A DNA stretch of 64,000 nt from SYFY01 sp031385325 (GTDB taxonomy: Bacteria > Pseudomonadota > Gammaproteobacteria > Pseudomonadales > Azotimanducaceae): the NCBI GenBank assembly GCA_031385325.1, contig JANNBJ010000181.1:35046-99045 (forward strand), given 5' to 3'. A program made the position numbers and the translations under genes. Under the pieces are notes generated by a model, which saw only the letters and a list, made by a program, of their open reading frames with translations, was not told the DNA's origin and made no database searches. Shown piece by piece: positions 1 to 12,028 of this stretch (the first letter of the stretch is position 1; every line of letters begins with the position of its first letter).

Positions 1-761
1 AACGGGTTGGCACCGGTTGAACCGGCCAGGCGCACGGTGGAGGTCGACGCGTTCTGCTCGTGATCGGCGTGCAGCAGGAAGATCTTGTCCATTGCCCGGG
101 CAAGAGTCGGACTCACTTTGTAGTCTTCACAGGGGGTGGCAAACATCATGTGCAGGAAGTTTGCGCCGTAGTCGAGGTCGTTGCGTGGATAGATGAAGGG
201 TTGACCCTGTGTGTACTTGTGGCACATCGCAGCAATGGTGGGCATCTTGGCGATGAGTCGATGGGCGGTGATGCGGCGATGGTCCGGGTTCTCGATGTCG
301 AGACTGTCGTGATAAAACGCGGACAGCGCGCCGACCACACCACACATGATGGCCATGGGATGGGCGTCGCGCCGAAAGCCGCGAAAGAAAAACGCCAGTT
401 GTTCGTGCACCATGGTGTGGCGCTTGATGATCTTGACGAAGTCCACGTTCTCCTGCTGGTTCGGCAGTTCGCCGTTCAGAAGCAGGTAACACAGTTCCAG
501 GTAGTTGCTGCTTTCCGCCAGTTCTTCGATGGGGTAGCCGCGATGCAGCAGAATTCCCTTGTCACCGTCGATGTAGGTGATGTCCGAGTTGCAGGCGGCA
601 GTGGAGACAAATCCCGGGTCGTACGTGAAGTAGCCGGCAGCACCGAGCTTGGCGATGTCGATGACTGGCGTGCCTTCAGATCCCTGGTAGATCGGCAGGT
701 CAATGGTCTGATTTTCGCCATCGATCTGCAGGTGTGCGTATTTGGTCGGCTTGGGCGCCAT
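1..761 (-). CDS. gltA: Citrate synthase, N-terminal part (cut by window edge)
   Basis: The first 253 residues of a hexameric-type citrate synthase, which condenses oxaloacetate and acetyl-CoA at the entry of the TCA cycle. The frame is open to base 1, so the gene continues outside the window; E. coli GltA has about 427 residues. The conserved stretch [15 protein letters not shown] followed by LAGSTGANP is present near the cut end and carries the first catalytic His. The later catalytic His and Asp lie outside. The ATG at 761-759 has a GGAGG ribosome site just upstream. In many gammaproteobacteria gltA is directly divergent from sdhCDAB; here about 7.9 kb of metal-resistance genes lies between them. 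Confidence 0.97.
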   Translation of the reverse strand, partial: MAPKPTKYAHLQIDGENQTIDLPIYQGSEGTPVIDIAKLGAAGYFTYDPGFVSTAACNSDITYIDGDKGILLHRGYPIEELAESSNYLELCYLLLNGELPNQQENVDFVKIIKRHTMVHEQLAFFFRGFRRDAHPMAIMCGVVGALSAFYHDSLDIENPDHRRITAHRLIAKMPTIAAMCHKYTQGQPFIYPRNDLDYGANFLHMMFATPCEDYKVSPTLARAMDKIFLLHADHEQNASTSTVRLAGSTGANP

Positions 762-877
762 GCTTCCTCCGCTTGAATTTCTTGTAGTCCGTCCCCCGGC
801 TCTGCGGCCGGATAGCGGCGAGACTATGTGGGGGCGCAGAATCAGTGTCAATTATTCCGCGGCGATGATGTTGCCGG

Positions 878-1333
878 TCAACGAACCGGCTTTGAGACAA
901 TCTGGTCTTGATTGTGCTCCGTCGACAAACAGCTGCTGTGGGTGTGGTCTTTCAACACATGGATGATTCGACAATCGGCGACCCGGCCCCGTCGACATTG
1001 GCGGACCATTCGTTGAAGTTCGCCACGTAACGATTCAAGCCTCACGATCTTGGCGTCGACATCGGCTAGCACATCACTCGCTACGCGATCAACCTGCGCA
1101 CAAGGCTGATCGGGTTTGTCGGCGAGGTGCAGCAGTTCACGAATGGCGGGAAGTGGAAAACCAAGTTCGCGAGCGTGGCGAATGAATGCGAGGCGATCAG
1201 CGTGCACCAGGGTGTAGCGCCGTTGCCCCCCGTCACTGCGGGAGGGACTTGGCATCAACCCCTGCAGTTCATAGAAGCGGATGGTCTGGACGTTGGTCGC
1301 GGCACGTTTGGCAAGCACACCGATGCTGAGCAT
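878..1333 (-). CDS. MerR-family metal-responsive regulator
   Basis: A 151-residue MerR-type activator that twists promoters with a long spacer when metal binds. The winged helix-turn-helix is N-terminal (MLSIGVLAKRAATNVQTIRFYE). A dimerisation helix follows, then a metal loop. Cysteines at about 78, 113 and 121 match the ZntR/PbrR/MerR pattern, with C78 in DKPDQPCAQVD and a C-x7-C pair before IIHVLKDH. I chose the ATG at 1333 because the protein family starts with this motif; a longer in-frame start at 1420 would add a tail and run through the operator. It is divergent from the ICMT-family gene at 1439 and the operator lies between them. Which metal it senses (Pb, Cd, Zn, Hg or Cu) cannot be read from sequence; divalent ions are favoured by C78. 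Confidence 0.9.
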   Translation of the reverse strand: MLSIGVLAKRAATNVQTIRFYELQGLMPSPSRSDGGQRRYTLVHADRLAFIRHARELGFPLPAIRELLHLADKPDQPCAQVDRVASDVLADVDAKIVRLESLRGELQRMVRQCRRGRVADCRIIHVLKDHTHSSCLSTEHNQDQIVSKPVR

Positions 1334-1349
1334 GTTCTGAAAAAGTCCC

Positions 1350-1380
1350 TTGAAGCTATAGTAACTATAGCAATTATGGT
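1350..1380 (+). promoter_or_regulatory. MerR-type promoter/operator for the ICMT-family gene
   Basis: A -35 element TTGAAG (1350-1355) and a -10 element TATGGT (1375-1380) are separated by 19 bp. The spacer contains the inverted repeat CTATAG-TAA-CTATAG (1356-1370). A 19-20 bp spacer with a central palindrome is the hallmark of MerR-family promoters, and the repeat closely resembles operators known for PbrR and CadR. The promoter points rightward, toward the gene at 1439, and the merR ATG is 17 bp to its left, so repressor or activator bound here could also control merR itself. Assigning the operator to this MerR protein is inference from position. Confidence 0.75.
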
Positions 1381-1438
1381 CATCGTCGTCGGCCAAAACG
1401 GCATTCGGAACTGGAATCACCTACAAGGGGGATAGACG

Positions 1439-2047
1439 ATGGACATCGATTGGCTGAACTCAGCCCTTACACCATTAGTGTTCGGCGCCGGGTTTGTTCT
1501 GATTTCCGCTGTGCGGAGCTACTTTTTGTGGCGCACAGCGGGGATCGCCGCCTACGTAATCGATCACGACGATCCTCTGCACCGGTACTTGGGTCAGGTG
1601 TTCGCCGCAGTCGTTGCGGGGTATTTGCTGTATTTCGGAGCGGGCGCGGTCTGGCCATCATTTGTGGACCTTGCAGGTCAGCCTGATTGGGCTATGGAGT
1701 CGGCGCCACGTTACGTCAGTGTTGTCCTAATGATGGTGGCGACGATCTGGACCAGCTACGCGCAGATCCACATGGGCCGTTCCTGGCGCATCGGCATACC
1801 TACAGGTGAAGTGCCGAAACTGCGCATGAGCGGACCATTTTCTGTTTCGCGAAACCCCATTTTCCTCGGCATGCTGGTTTTTGTGGTTGGCATGACGCTG
1901 TGGTCGCCAAGCGTCGTGTCGGTCAGCTTGTTGGTCGCCACGACCATTGCCATCGAAGTCCAGATCCGTTGCGAGGAAGCTTTCCTTGAGCGCACCCTCG
2001 GAAGTGAGTATCGGGCCTATTGTTTGCGCGTGCGTCGTTGGCTCTGA
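1439..2047 (+). CDS. CzcN-like isoprenylcysteine carboxylmethyltransferase-family membrane protein
   Basis: A 202-residue integral membrane protein with several hydrophobic segments. The C-terminal part has the PEMT/ICMT-type S-adenosylmethionine signature: GPFSVSRNPIFLGML, a glutamate-rich stretch EEAFLERTLG, and YRAYCLRVRRWL at the end. Proteins of this family include CzcN and NccN of the Cupriavidus metal-resistance operons, whose role is not well defined. The ATG at 1439 follows a strong AAGGGGGA ribosome site. The gene stands behind a MerR-type promoter and converges on the czcA gene, 49 bp away. A role in metal tolerance is inferred from this setting; the methylated substrate is unknown. 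Confidence 0.85.
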   Translation: MDIDWLNSALTPLVFGAGFVLISAVRSYFLWRTAGIAAYVIDHDDPLHRYLGQVFAAVVAGYLLYFGAGAVWPSFVDLAGQPDWAMESAPRYVSVVLMMVATIWTSYAQIHMGRSWRIGIPTGEVPKLRMSGPFSVSRNPIFLGMLVFVVGMTLWSPSVVSVSLLVATTIAIEVQIRCEEAFLERTLGSEYRAYCLRVRRWL

Positions 2048-2096
2048 CTAGCCCAAGTTGATCCCCGTGACTGGCAATCAGGATGGACTGGACCGG

Positions 2097-6563
<4,467 letters not shown>

Positions 6564-6567
<4 letters not shown>

Positions 6568-7865
6568 TGCGGGTACTCCACTGGACTCACAGAATTTGAA
6601 GGGCTGGAACCACCCGAAGCGCCTGAGAGGATTGGACCGATTGCGGTTCGCCCCAACAGTCGCTCGATTTCGATCAACGCGCGTTGACCCCGCAGACCTT
6701 CCTCGAGTGCTGCAAGTTGCCCGTCGATCAGCTCGGTTTGTAGGGTGTGCCATTCCAGTGCCGATGCAGCACCAGCTTCATAGGCGCTGGCCGCAGCGCG
6801 AGCGGCCTGGTCGAGAAGCGGCAGCACCTTTTCTTCCCATTGCTGCTGCGATCGGGCGGCGGACTGATAGATGTCCGTCGCCATGGCGAGCGTTGTTTCG
6901 AACGTCAGTTCGGTGACCTCACGTTCGATTTCAAGTGCCGCCAGCTCCGATCGACTGGCGTCGATGCCAGGTTGTGCCCTGGCTCGGCTGCCCAACGGAA
7001 GACTGACGCTTCCGACCAGCCCAAACCCATCGGTTGCTTCCAGTCTGCGCAGGCCAATCTGCCATTGCAGATCGGGTGTGCGATCGGCGCTGGCGAGCCT
7101 GACGCGAGCCTCCCGGATGTGTGTCTCGTTGGCGAAACGTGCAAGGGTCGGCGCGGCCATCGTCTCGGCAGTCCATTGGTCGGGCTGGTTCAGCTCCGGT
7201 AATCGGACAGGAAGCAACGGTACGTCGATGTTTCCGGGCGTAGGTTCACCCCATAACGCACCCAGTTGGCGACTGGACCGGACCCCGGTGAGCTCACATT
7301 GCAACTGGACAATTTCGGCCTTTGCGGTGGCCGCCTTGCTGATCCACAGATCAGATTCCTGTCCGGCACCAGCTGCCAGGCGGCGTTCGGCAGCGCTTGC
7401 GGCCCGCTTTCGTTCTTCAACCGCCGTTTTGAAGATCCGGCATTTCGACCCTGCTTCGACGACCTGCAGATACCGCCGTGCGGTTTCGGCCAGCAGATCC
7501 AGGCGCTTGATTTCTCGATCAACGGTGATTGAGTCGATCTGGGCGTGTGCCAGCGCGCGGCGTGCTTCGAGTTTGTCGCCTCGTTCAAGCACCGAGCCGA
7601 TGGTGAACGTCACTTCTGCCGCGTCCAGACCACCATACCCGTGGTTACCGAGCACGTTCTCAACGGTGCTACCCACCACACGTGCCGGGGATTGGCCCGC
7701 GGCCGCCGAGCGCGCCAGGAAAGTGCTCCGGTAGATCGCAAACACCTTGAGTTCAGGGTGCGTGGCCTCCACCCGGGCAAACGCCTCTTCGAGGGTCAGT
7801 GGCGCCGCATCCGCCACCGATGTCAGCGTCAGACCTGCGGTCAGCAGGGCCGTTGTCAATCGCAT
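6564..7865 (-). CDS. czcC: CzcC-type outer-membrane efflux channel
   Basis: A 433-residue TolC-family outer-membrane factor with an N-terminal signal peptide (MRLTTALLTAGLTLTSVADA). Two repeated coiled-coil halves follow, including LTLEEAFARVEATHPELKVF at the start of the mature protein and a second repeat from about residue 260. It completes the CzcCBA conduit that moves divalent metal from periplasm or cytoplasm to outside. The ATG has an AGGAG site 6 bp upstream. It is followed by czcB with a 4-bp overlap and preceded by the CzcI-like gene with a 107-bp gap. The C-terminal tail is rich in Ser, Gly and Pro, as is common in this family. Confidence 0.92.
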
Positions 7866-7972
7866 GATGTTCTCCTGCAGGAACTGGAATGTGCCGGGAC
7901 TAGCCGAACTGTGGTGCAGCCATCAGCGCACAGAGCGCAGTCAGAAGTCCGTTGGGAAGGTCGGGAATCGCT

Positions 7973-8386
7973 TCAGGAGGTGAGTGGCGGACGGAAGGGG
8001 ATACCCGGAGGCGGCAACGGCAAGCCGGCCGCAGCATAGGGCTCGAAGGTTGAGGGATCCTGTCGAGCTGACATGGTTGCATTCACGATTGCGAAAGGCA
8101 GCACCGCGTTGCTGCTGCTTTGTGCCTCGTGCATGAACGTATGAAGAAGTCCGAAGGCGCTCTGATCTTCCGATCCGAAGACTGGCTCATCAGTGCCCAC
8201 ACCGGCATGATCGTGGAGCGCGCCGTGCCCGCTCATCTTGCCATGCTGGTCATCGTGTTCCAGCAGGTGATGGGTTTGCCCAGCCATGCCGGCTAGCGGC
8301 GCGCCAACCAAGCTAAACAGCATGAGGCCGATCATGATCAACGTTGATCGGTGTGCCGGAGGTCTGGTTGTCGAGGGAACATTCAT
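7973..8386 (-). CDS. CzcI-like small His-rich exported protein
   Basis: A 137-residue protein with one hydrophobic N-terminal segment (STLIMIGLMLFSLVGAPLAG) that looks like a signal peptide or anchor. After it comes a His-rich stretch (THHLLEHDDQHGKMSGHGALHDH) and a proline-rich end (PLPPPGIPFRPPL). Small proteins of this shape lie at the head of czcCBA operons and are named CzcI in Cupriavidus, where a regulatory role has been proposed. It is the first gene of this operon, upstream of czcC. No clear ribosome site precedes the ATG at 8386, so an internal start such as the Met near residue 18 is possible. Function is inferred from context and composition. Confidence 0.65.
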   Translation of the reverse strand: MNVPSTTRPPAHRSTLIMIGLMLFSLVGAPLAGMAGQTHHLLEHDDQHGKMSGHGALHDHAGVGTDEPVFGSEDQSAFGLLHTFMHEAQSSSNAVLPFAIVNATMSARQDPSTFEPYAAAGLPLPPPGIPFRPPLTS

Positions 8387-8695
8387 AAGGGGAGACTAGC
8401 CCGGATGCCCCGATCGGGCAAACGTTCTCAATGTTGCGCGTTGCTGCCAATCAAGCGTGCTCCGGAACTGTCTGGCATTTGCGAAAGCTCGCAACTAGAA
8501 TTCACGCGCATTCCCGACGGCGTCTTGATTACCCGGTCGCTTCAGTCTGCTGAAGCCCGTCCCGGTGCATGGACTCGTTGTTCCTGTCGTGTGTTATCCC
8601 GGTGGGGGACGATGGGTTTGCCGAATTTATTGGGCACGTCGGGAAAGAAAGGAACGTAGGAAAATAGACGGGACATCAAGGAGCACGTACGCCCC
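8387..8695. promoter_or_regulatory. Intergenic region between the metal operon and sdhC
   Basis: This 309-bp divergent region must hold the promoters for the czcI-like/czcCBA operon (leftward) and for sdhCDAB-suc (rightward). It contains a perfect hairpin at 8539-8556 with a 7-bp stem (GCTTCAG/CTGAAGC) and a 4-nt loop, and a shorter palindrome CCCGATCGGG at 8409-8418. No MerR-type 19-bp-spaced promoter like that at 1350-1380 is visible here. The sdhC ATG follows an AAGGAG site at about 8679. I could not pick out a convincing -35/-10 pair for either operon. Confidence 0.5.
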
Positions 8696-9082
8696 ATGAG
8701 CATCGATAAAATGAACCGGCCAATAAACCTGAACCTGTTTGCGTTCCGGTTTCCGCTGGCTGCCCTGGCCTCGATCACCCACCGGGTGACTGGCGTACTA
8801 CTACTGGCCGGTGTTGGCCTGTTGATCTATCTCGCAGACACCGCGCTGTCGTCCGCCGAAGGTTTTGCCAATGCCAAAACCCTGATCAATGCAGGCGGGT
8901 TCGCGACCTTCCTGCTCTGGGCGACCCTTGTCGCGCTGGTCTACCATCTGTTGGCAGGCATCAAGCACATCCTGCTGGATTTCCATATCGCCGACACCGT
9001 ACCTGCGGCGTTTGCTGCCTCGATCGCCGTGATCGTCCTCACCCTCATTGATGCTGCGCTGCTGGGAGTCTGGTTATGGTAG
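8696..9082 (+). CDS. sdhC: Succinate dehydrogenase cytochrome b556 subunit
   Basis: A 128-residue three-helix membrane anchor of complex II. The N-terminus has the family signature RPINLNLFAFRFPLAALASITHRVTG, and the second helix carries the heme-ligand His in HLLAGIKHILLDF. Together with SdhD it binds heme b and the ubiquinone site and anchors SdhAB on the cytoplasmic face. The ATG is preceded by AAGGAG. Its end overlaps sdhD by 7 bp. Length and helix plan are normal. Confidence 0.96.
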   Translation: MSIDKMNRPINLNLFAFRFPLAALASITHRVTGVLLLAGVGLLIYLADTALSSAEGFANAKTLINAGGFATFLLWATLVALVYHLLAGIKHILLDFHIADTVPAAFAASIAVIVLTLIDAALLGVWLW

Positions 9083-9444
9083 CCAACGCAACCTCGTTTG
9101 CCCGGTCGGGGCTTGCCGACTTCATCATCCAGCGCATCACGGCAGTCATCATCGGTGTCTATGCTGTGGTGGTGACGCTGTTCTTTATCGGTAATCCGTC
9201 TCTGGATCATGGTGGCCTTACCGCTTTCTTTGGTGGTTTTGGCATGCAGCTGTTCTCGACTGCCGCAGTGTTATCCACCATTGCCCATGCGTGGATCGGG
9301 CTGTGGACAGTGGGGACGGATTATTTGCTGCCGGCCCATATCGGCAAAAGTGCAACGACCTTGCGCTTCATCTATCAGATGGGTTGTCTCGGAATTCTCT
9401 TCGTTTACCTCGTGTGGGCGATTCAATTGGTGTGGAGTCTGTAG
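9076..9444 (+). CDS. sdhD: Succinate dehydrogenase membrane anchor subunit
   Basis: A 122-residue hydrophobic protein with three transmembrane helices. The stretch [16 protein letters not shown] in the second helix matches the heme and quinone region of SdhD proteins. The N-terminal [21 protein letters not shown] is also typical. It overlaps sdhC by 7 bp and its TAG stop shares one base with the proposed GTG start of sdhA. It forms the membrane part of complex II with SdhC. Confidence 0.95.
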   Translation: MVANATSFARSGLADFIIQRITAVIIGVYAVVVTLFFIGNPSLDHGGLTAFFGGFGMQLFSTAAVLSTIAHAWIGLWTVGTDYLLPAHIGKSATTLRFIYQMGCLGILFVYLVWAIQLVWSL

Positions 9445-11219
9445 TGGCGCAAATCAGGAAGATGGAATACGACGGCGTCATCGTTGGCGGTGGCGGTGCA
9501 GGCATGCGCGCGGCGCTGCAGCTGGCGCAGTCGGGTCTGAAAACTGCCGTGATCACGAAGGTGTTCCCGACCAGATCCCACACGGTGTCCGCACAGGGTG
9601 GCATCACGTGCGCGATCGCCAGCGATGATCCCAACGACGACTGGCGCTGGCACATGTACGACACCGTGAAAGGGTCCGACTACATTGGCGATCAGGACGC
9701 CATCGAGTACATGTGCAGTGAAGGACCGCAGGCCGTGTTCGAACTGGAACACATGGGTCTGCCGTTCTCGCGAACCGAGTCCGGTCGAATCTATCAGCGA
9801 CCCTTCGGCGGTCAGTCCAAGAACTTCGGCGAAGGTGGGCAGGCTGCGCGTACCTGCGCGGCAGCAGACCGAACCGGGCACGCACTGCTGCATACGTTGT
9901 ATCAGGCCAATGTCAAAGCCAACACAACGTTCCTGAACGAATGGTTTGCGGTTGATCTCGTGAAGAACCAGGACGGCGTCGTCGTCGGCGTGGTTGCCAT
10001 CGAGATGGAAACCGGCGAAGTCGTTTTTGTGCAGTCCAAGGCGACGGTCTTTGCCACCGGTGGCGCAGGCCGAATCTATGCCAGCACCACGAATGCACTG
10101 ATGAATACCGGTGACGGCGTCGGCATGGCCTTGCGTGCCGGTTTCCCGGTGCAGGACATCGAGATGTGGCAGTTCCATCCCACGGGTATTGCCGGTGCGG
10201 GTGTGCTGGTCACGGAAGGTTGTCGAGGTGAGGGCGGTTACCTCATCAACAAGAATGGCGAACGTTTCATGGAACGGTATGCACCCACAGCCAAGGACCT
10301 CGCTGGTCGGGATGTGGTGGCGCGCTCGATGATTATCGAGATCATTGAAGGTCGAGGCGCGGGTCCCGATGGCGATCATGTGCTGCTCAAGCTGGATCAT
10401 CTGGGCGCCGATGTGTTGAACTCCCGCCTGCCGGGTATCTGCGAACTGGCGAAGACCTTTGCCCATGTGGATCCGGTCAAGGAGCCGATTCCAGTCGTGC
10501 CGACGTGTCATTACATGATGGGTGGTGTGCCAACCCAGGTGAGTGGTCAGGCGCTGATGCAGGGTGCAGATGGCGTGGACCGTCCTGTTGAAGGTTTCTA
10601 CGCCGCCGGTGAAGTGGCCTGTGTATCCGTGCATGGTGCAAACCGTCTCGGTGGCAACTCGTTGCTCGACCTCGTGGTATTCGGTCGCGCCGCAGGCAAG
10701 CACATCGAAGATGTGGTCCGCACCGGGGTGAGCTATCGCAATGCCAGTCAGTCGGATCTTGACCAGGCCATGTCACGGCTCAATCGCTGGAACGAATCCA
10801 CCTCGGCCGGTGAGTCCGTGGCAGTACTGAAGAAAGAACTCCAGACCAACATGCAGAACAACTTTGGTGTGTTTCGCACCGAGAAGAACATGCAGACGGG
10901 TATCCGCAAACTCGCCGAACTGCGTGAACGCATCAGCCGCGGCTATCTGTCCGACAAGTCGAACACATTCAACACGGCGCGCCTTGAAGCGCTGGAACTC
11001 GACAACCTGCTCGAAGTTGCCGAAGCGACGGCGATAGCCGCTGAAGTGCGCAAGGAAAGTCGTGGCGCCCATGCGCGGGATGACTACACCACCCGCGATG
11101 ACACTAACTGGTTGTGCCATTCGATGTATTTCCCTGACGAAAAGCGTGTGGGCAAACGCGCCGTCAACTTTGCACCCAAGACCATGCCGGCGTTCCAGCC
11201 GATGGAAAGGAAGTACTAA
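9444..11219 (+). CDS. sdhA: Succinate dehydrogenase flavoprotein subunit
   Basis: The 591-residue catalytic subunit oxidises succinate to fumarate. The FAD-binding [17 protein letters not shown] and the covalent flavin site [11 protein letters not shown] are present near the N-terminus. The active-site region [21 protein letters not shown] and the C-terminal arginine region ([20 protein letters not shown]) are intact. I chose GTG at 9444, which overlaps the sdhD stop (TAGTG) and has GGAG about 7 bp upstream; an ATG at 9462 is also possible. A much earlier in-frame ATG at 9291 would lie inside sdhD and adds non-homologous sequence. Confidence 0.96.
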   Translation: MAQIRKMEYDGVIVGGGGAGMRAALQLAQSGLKTAVITKVFPTRSHTVSAQGGITCAIASDDPNDDWRWHMYDTVKGSDYIGDQDAIEYMCSEGPQAVFELEHMGLPFSRTESGRIYQRPFGGQSKNFGEGGQAARTCAAADRTGHALLHTLYQANVKANTTFLNEWFAVDLVKNQDGVVVGVVAIEMETGEVVFVQSKATVFATGGAGRIYASTTNALMNTGDGVGMALRAGFPVQDIEMWQFHPTGIAGAGVLVTEGCRGEGGYLINKNGERFMERYAPTAKDLAGRDVVARSMIIEIIEGRGAGPDGDHVLLKLDHLGADVLNSRLPGICELAKTFAHVDPVKEPIPVVPTCHYMMGGVPTQVSGQALMQGADGVDRPVEGFYAAGEVACVSVHGANRLGGNSLLDLVVFGRAAGKHIEDVVRTGVSYRNASQSDLDQAMSRLNRWNESTSAGESVAVLKKELQTNMQNNFGVFRTEKNMQTGIRKLAELRERISRGYLSDKSNTFNTARLEALELDNLLEVAEATAIAAEVRKESRGAHARDDYTTRDDTNWLCHSMYFPDEKRVGKRAVNFAPKTMPAFQPMERKY

Positions 11220-11221
11220 CC

Positions 11222-11926
11222 ATGCAAGTCAGCGTTTACAGATACAACCCGGACGTGGATGAAGTACCGCAGATGCGGAGCATGAGTATCGAGCTGCCAG
11301 CGGGCAAGGACCTCATGGTGCTTGATGTCATGGAGCTCATGAAAGCCCAGGACCCGACGTTTTCCTATCGGCGCTCCTGCCGGGAAGGTGTGTGCGGCTC
11401 CGATGGCGTGAACATGAACGGCAAGAATGGCCTGGCCTGCATTACGCCGGTTTCGGAAGTCGCCAAGGGTGGCAAACTCATCCTGCGCCCCTTGCCAGGC
11501 TTGCCAGTGGTGCGTGATCTGGTGGTCGACATGACCCAGTTTTATCGTGCCTATCGCAAGATCGATCCATTCCTCATCAATGACAAGCCAGCACCAGCGC
11601 AGGAGCGGTTACAGTCACCCAAGGACCGCGAAGAACTGGATGGCCTCTATGAGTGCATCCTGTGTGCCTGTTGTTCAACCGCCTGTCCTTCGTTCTGGTG
11701 GAACCCTGACAAGTTCATAGGTCCGGCAGGCCTGCTGCAGGCTTATCGATTCCTGGCCGATTCACGCGACACCGCTACCGCCGAACGTCTGGCCAAGCTG
11801 GATGATCCGTTCAGCGTCTTCCGCTGCCGAGGCATCATGAACTGCGTGAGTGTGTGTCCCAAGGGTCTCAACCCTACGCGTGCCATCGGCAAGATCCGCA
11901 CGATGCTGATGCAGCAGGGGACCTGA
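11222..11926 (+). CDS. sdhB: Succinate dehydrogenase iron-sulfur subunit
   Basis: A 234-residue subunit that passes electrons from FAD to quinone through three clusters. The [2Fe-2S] ligands lie in SCREGVCGSDGVNMNGKNG with a further Cys in LACI. The [4Fe-4S] and [3Fe-4S] ligands lie in CILCACCSTACPSFWW and CRGIMNCVSVCPKG. It starts 2 bp after sdhA ends, so the four sdh genes form one transcription unit. The length is normal. Confidence 0.97.
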   Translation: MQVSVYRYNPDVDEVPQMRSMSIELPAGKDLMVLDVMELMKAQDPTFSYRRSCREGVCGSDGVNMNGKNGLACITPVSEVAKGGKLILRPLPGLPVVRDLVVDMTQFYRAYRKIDPFLINDKPAPAQERLQSPKDREELDGLYECILCACCSTACPSFWWNPDKFIGPAGLLQAYRFLADSRDTATAERLAKLDDPFSVFRCRGIMNCVSVCPKGLNPTRAIGKIRTMLMQQGT

Positions 11927-11934
11927 CGCGGATT

Positions 11935-11958
11935 CACCGGCGATAAAAAACGCCGGTG
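11935..11958 (+). other. Inverted repeat with A-rich loop between sdhB and sucA
   Basis: A perfect 8-bp stem CACCGGCG/CGCCGGTG encloses the loop ATAAAAAA, 9 bp after the sdhB stop. No T-run follows, so this is not a standard rho-independent terminator. A weak direct repeat ACTACAGTA occurs at 11983-11991 and 11996-12004, just before sucA. The structure could reduce read-through or stabilise the sdh message; its role is not shown. Confidence 0.5.
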
Positions 11959-12028
11959 TGACGCCGATGATTCAGGTTCTCGACTACAGTACTTCACTAC
12001 AGTAGTTGAAGGATCAGGAGCAGACGCC

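Noticed and set aside
9423..10703. A 426-codon reverse-strand open frame opposite sdhA
   Set aside because: It mirrors the codon pattern of sdhA, which is fully supported by family motifs; the antisense product is low-complexity and has no recognisable domain.
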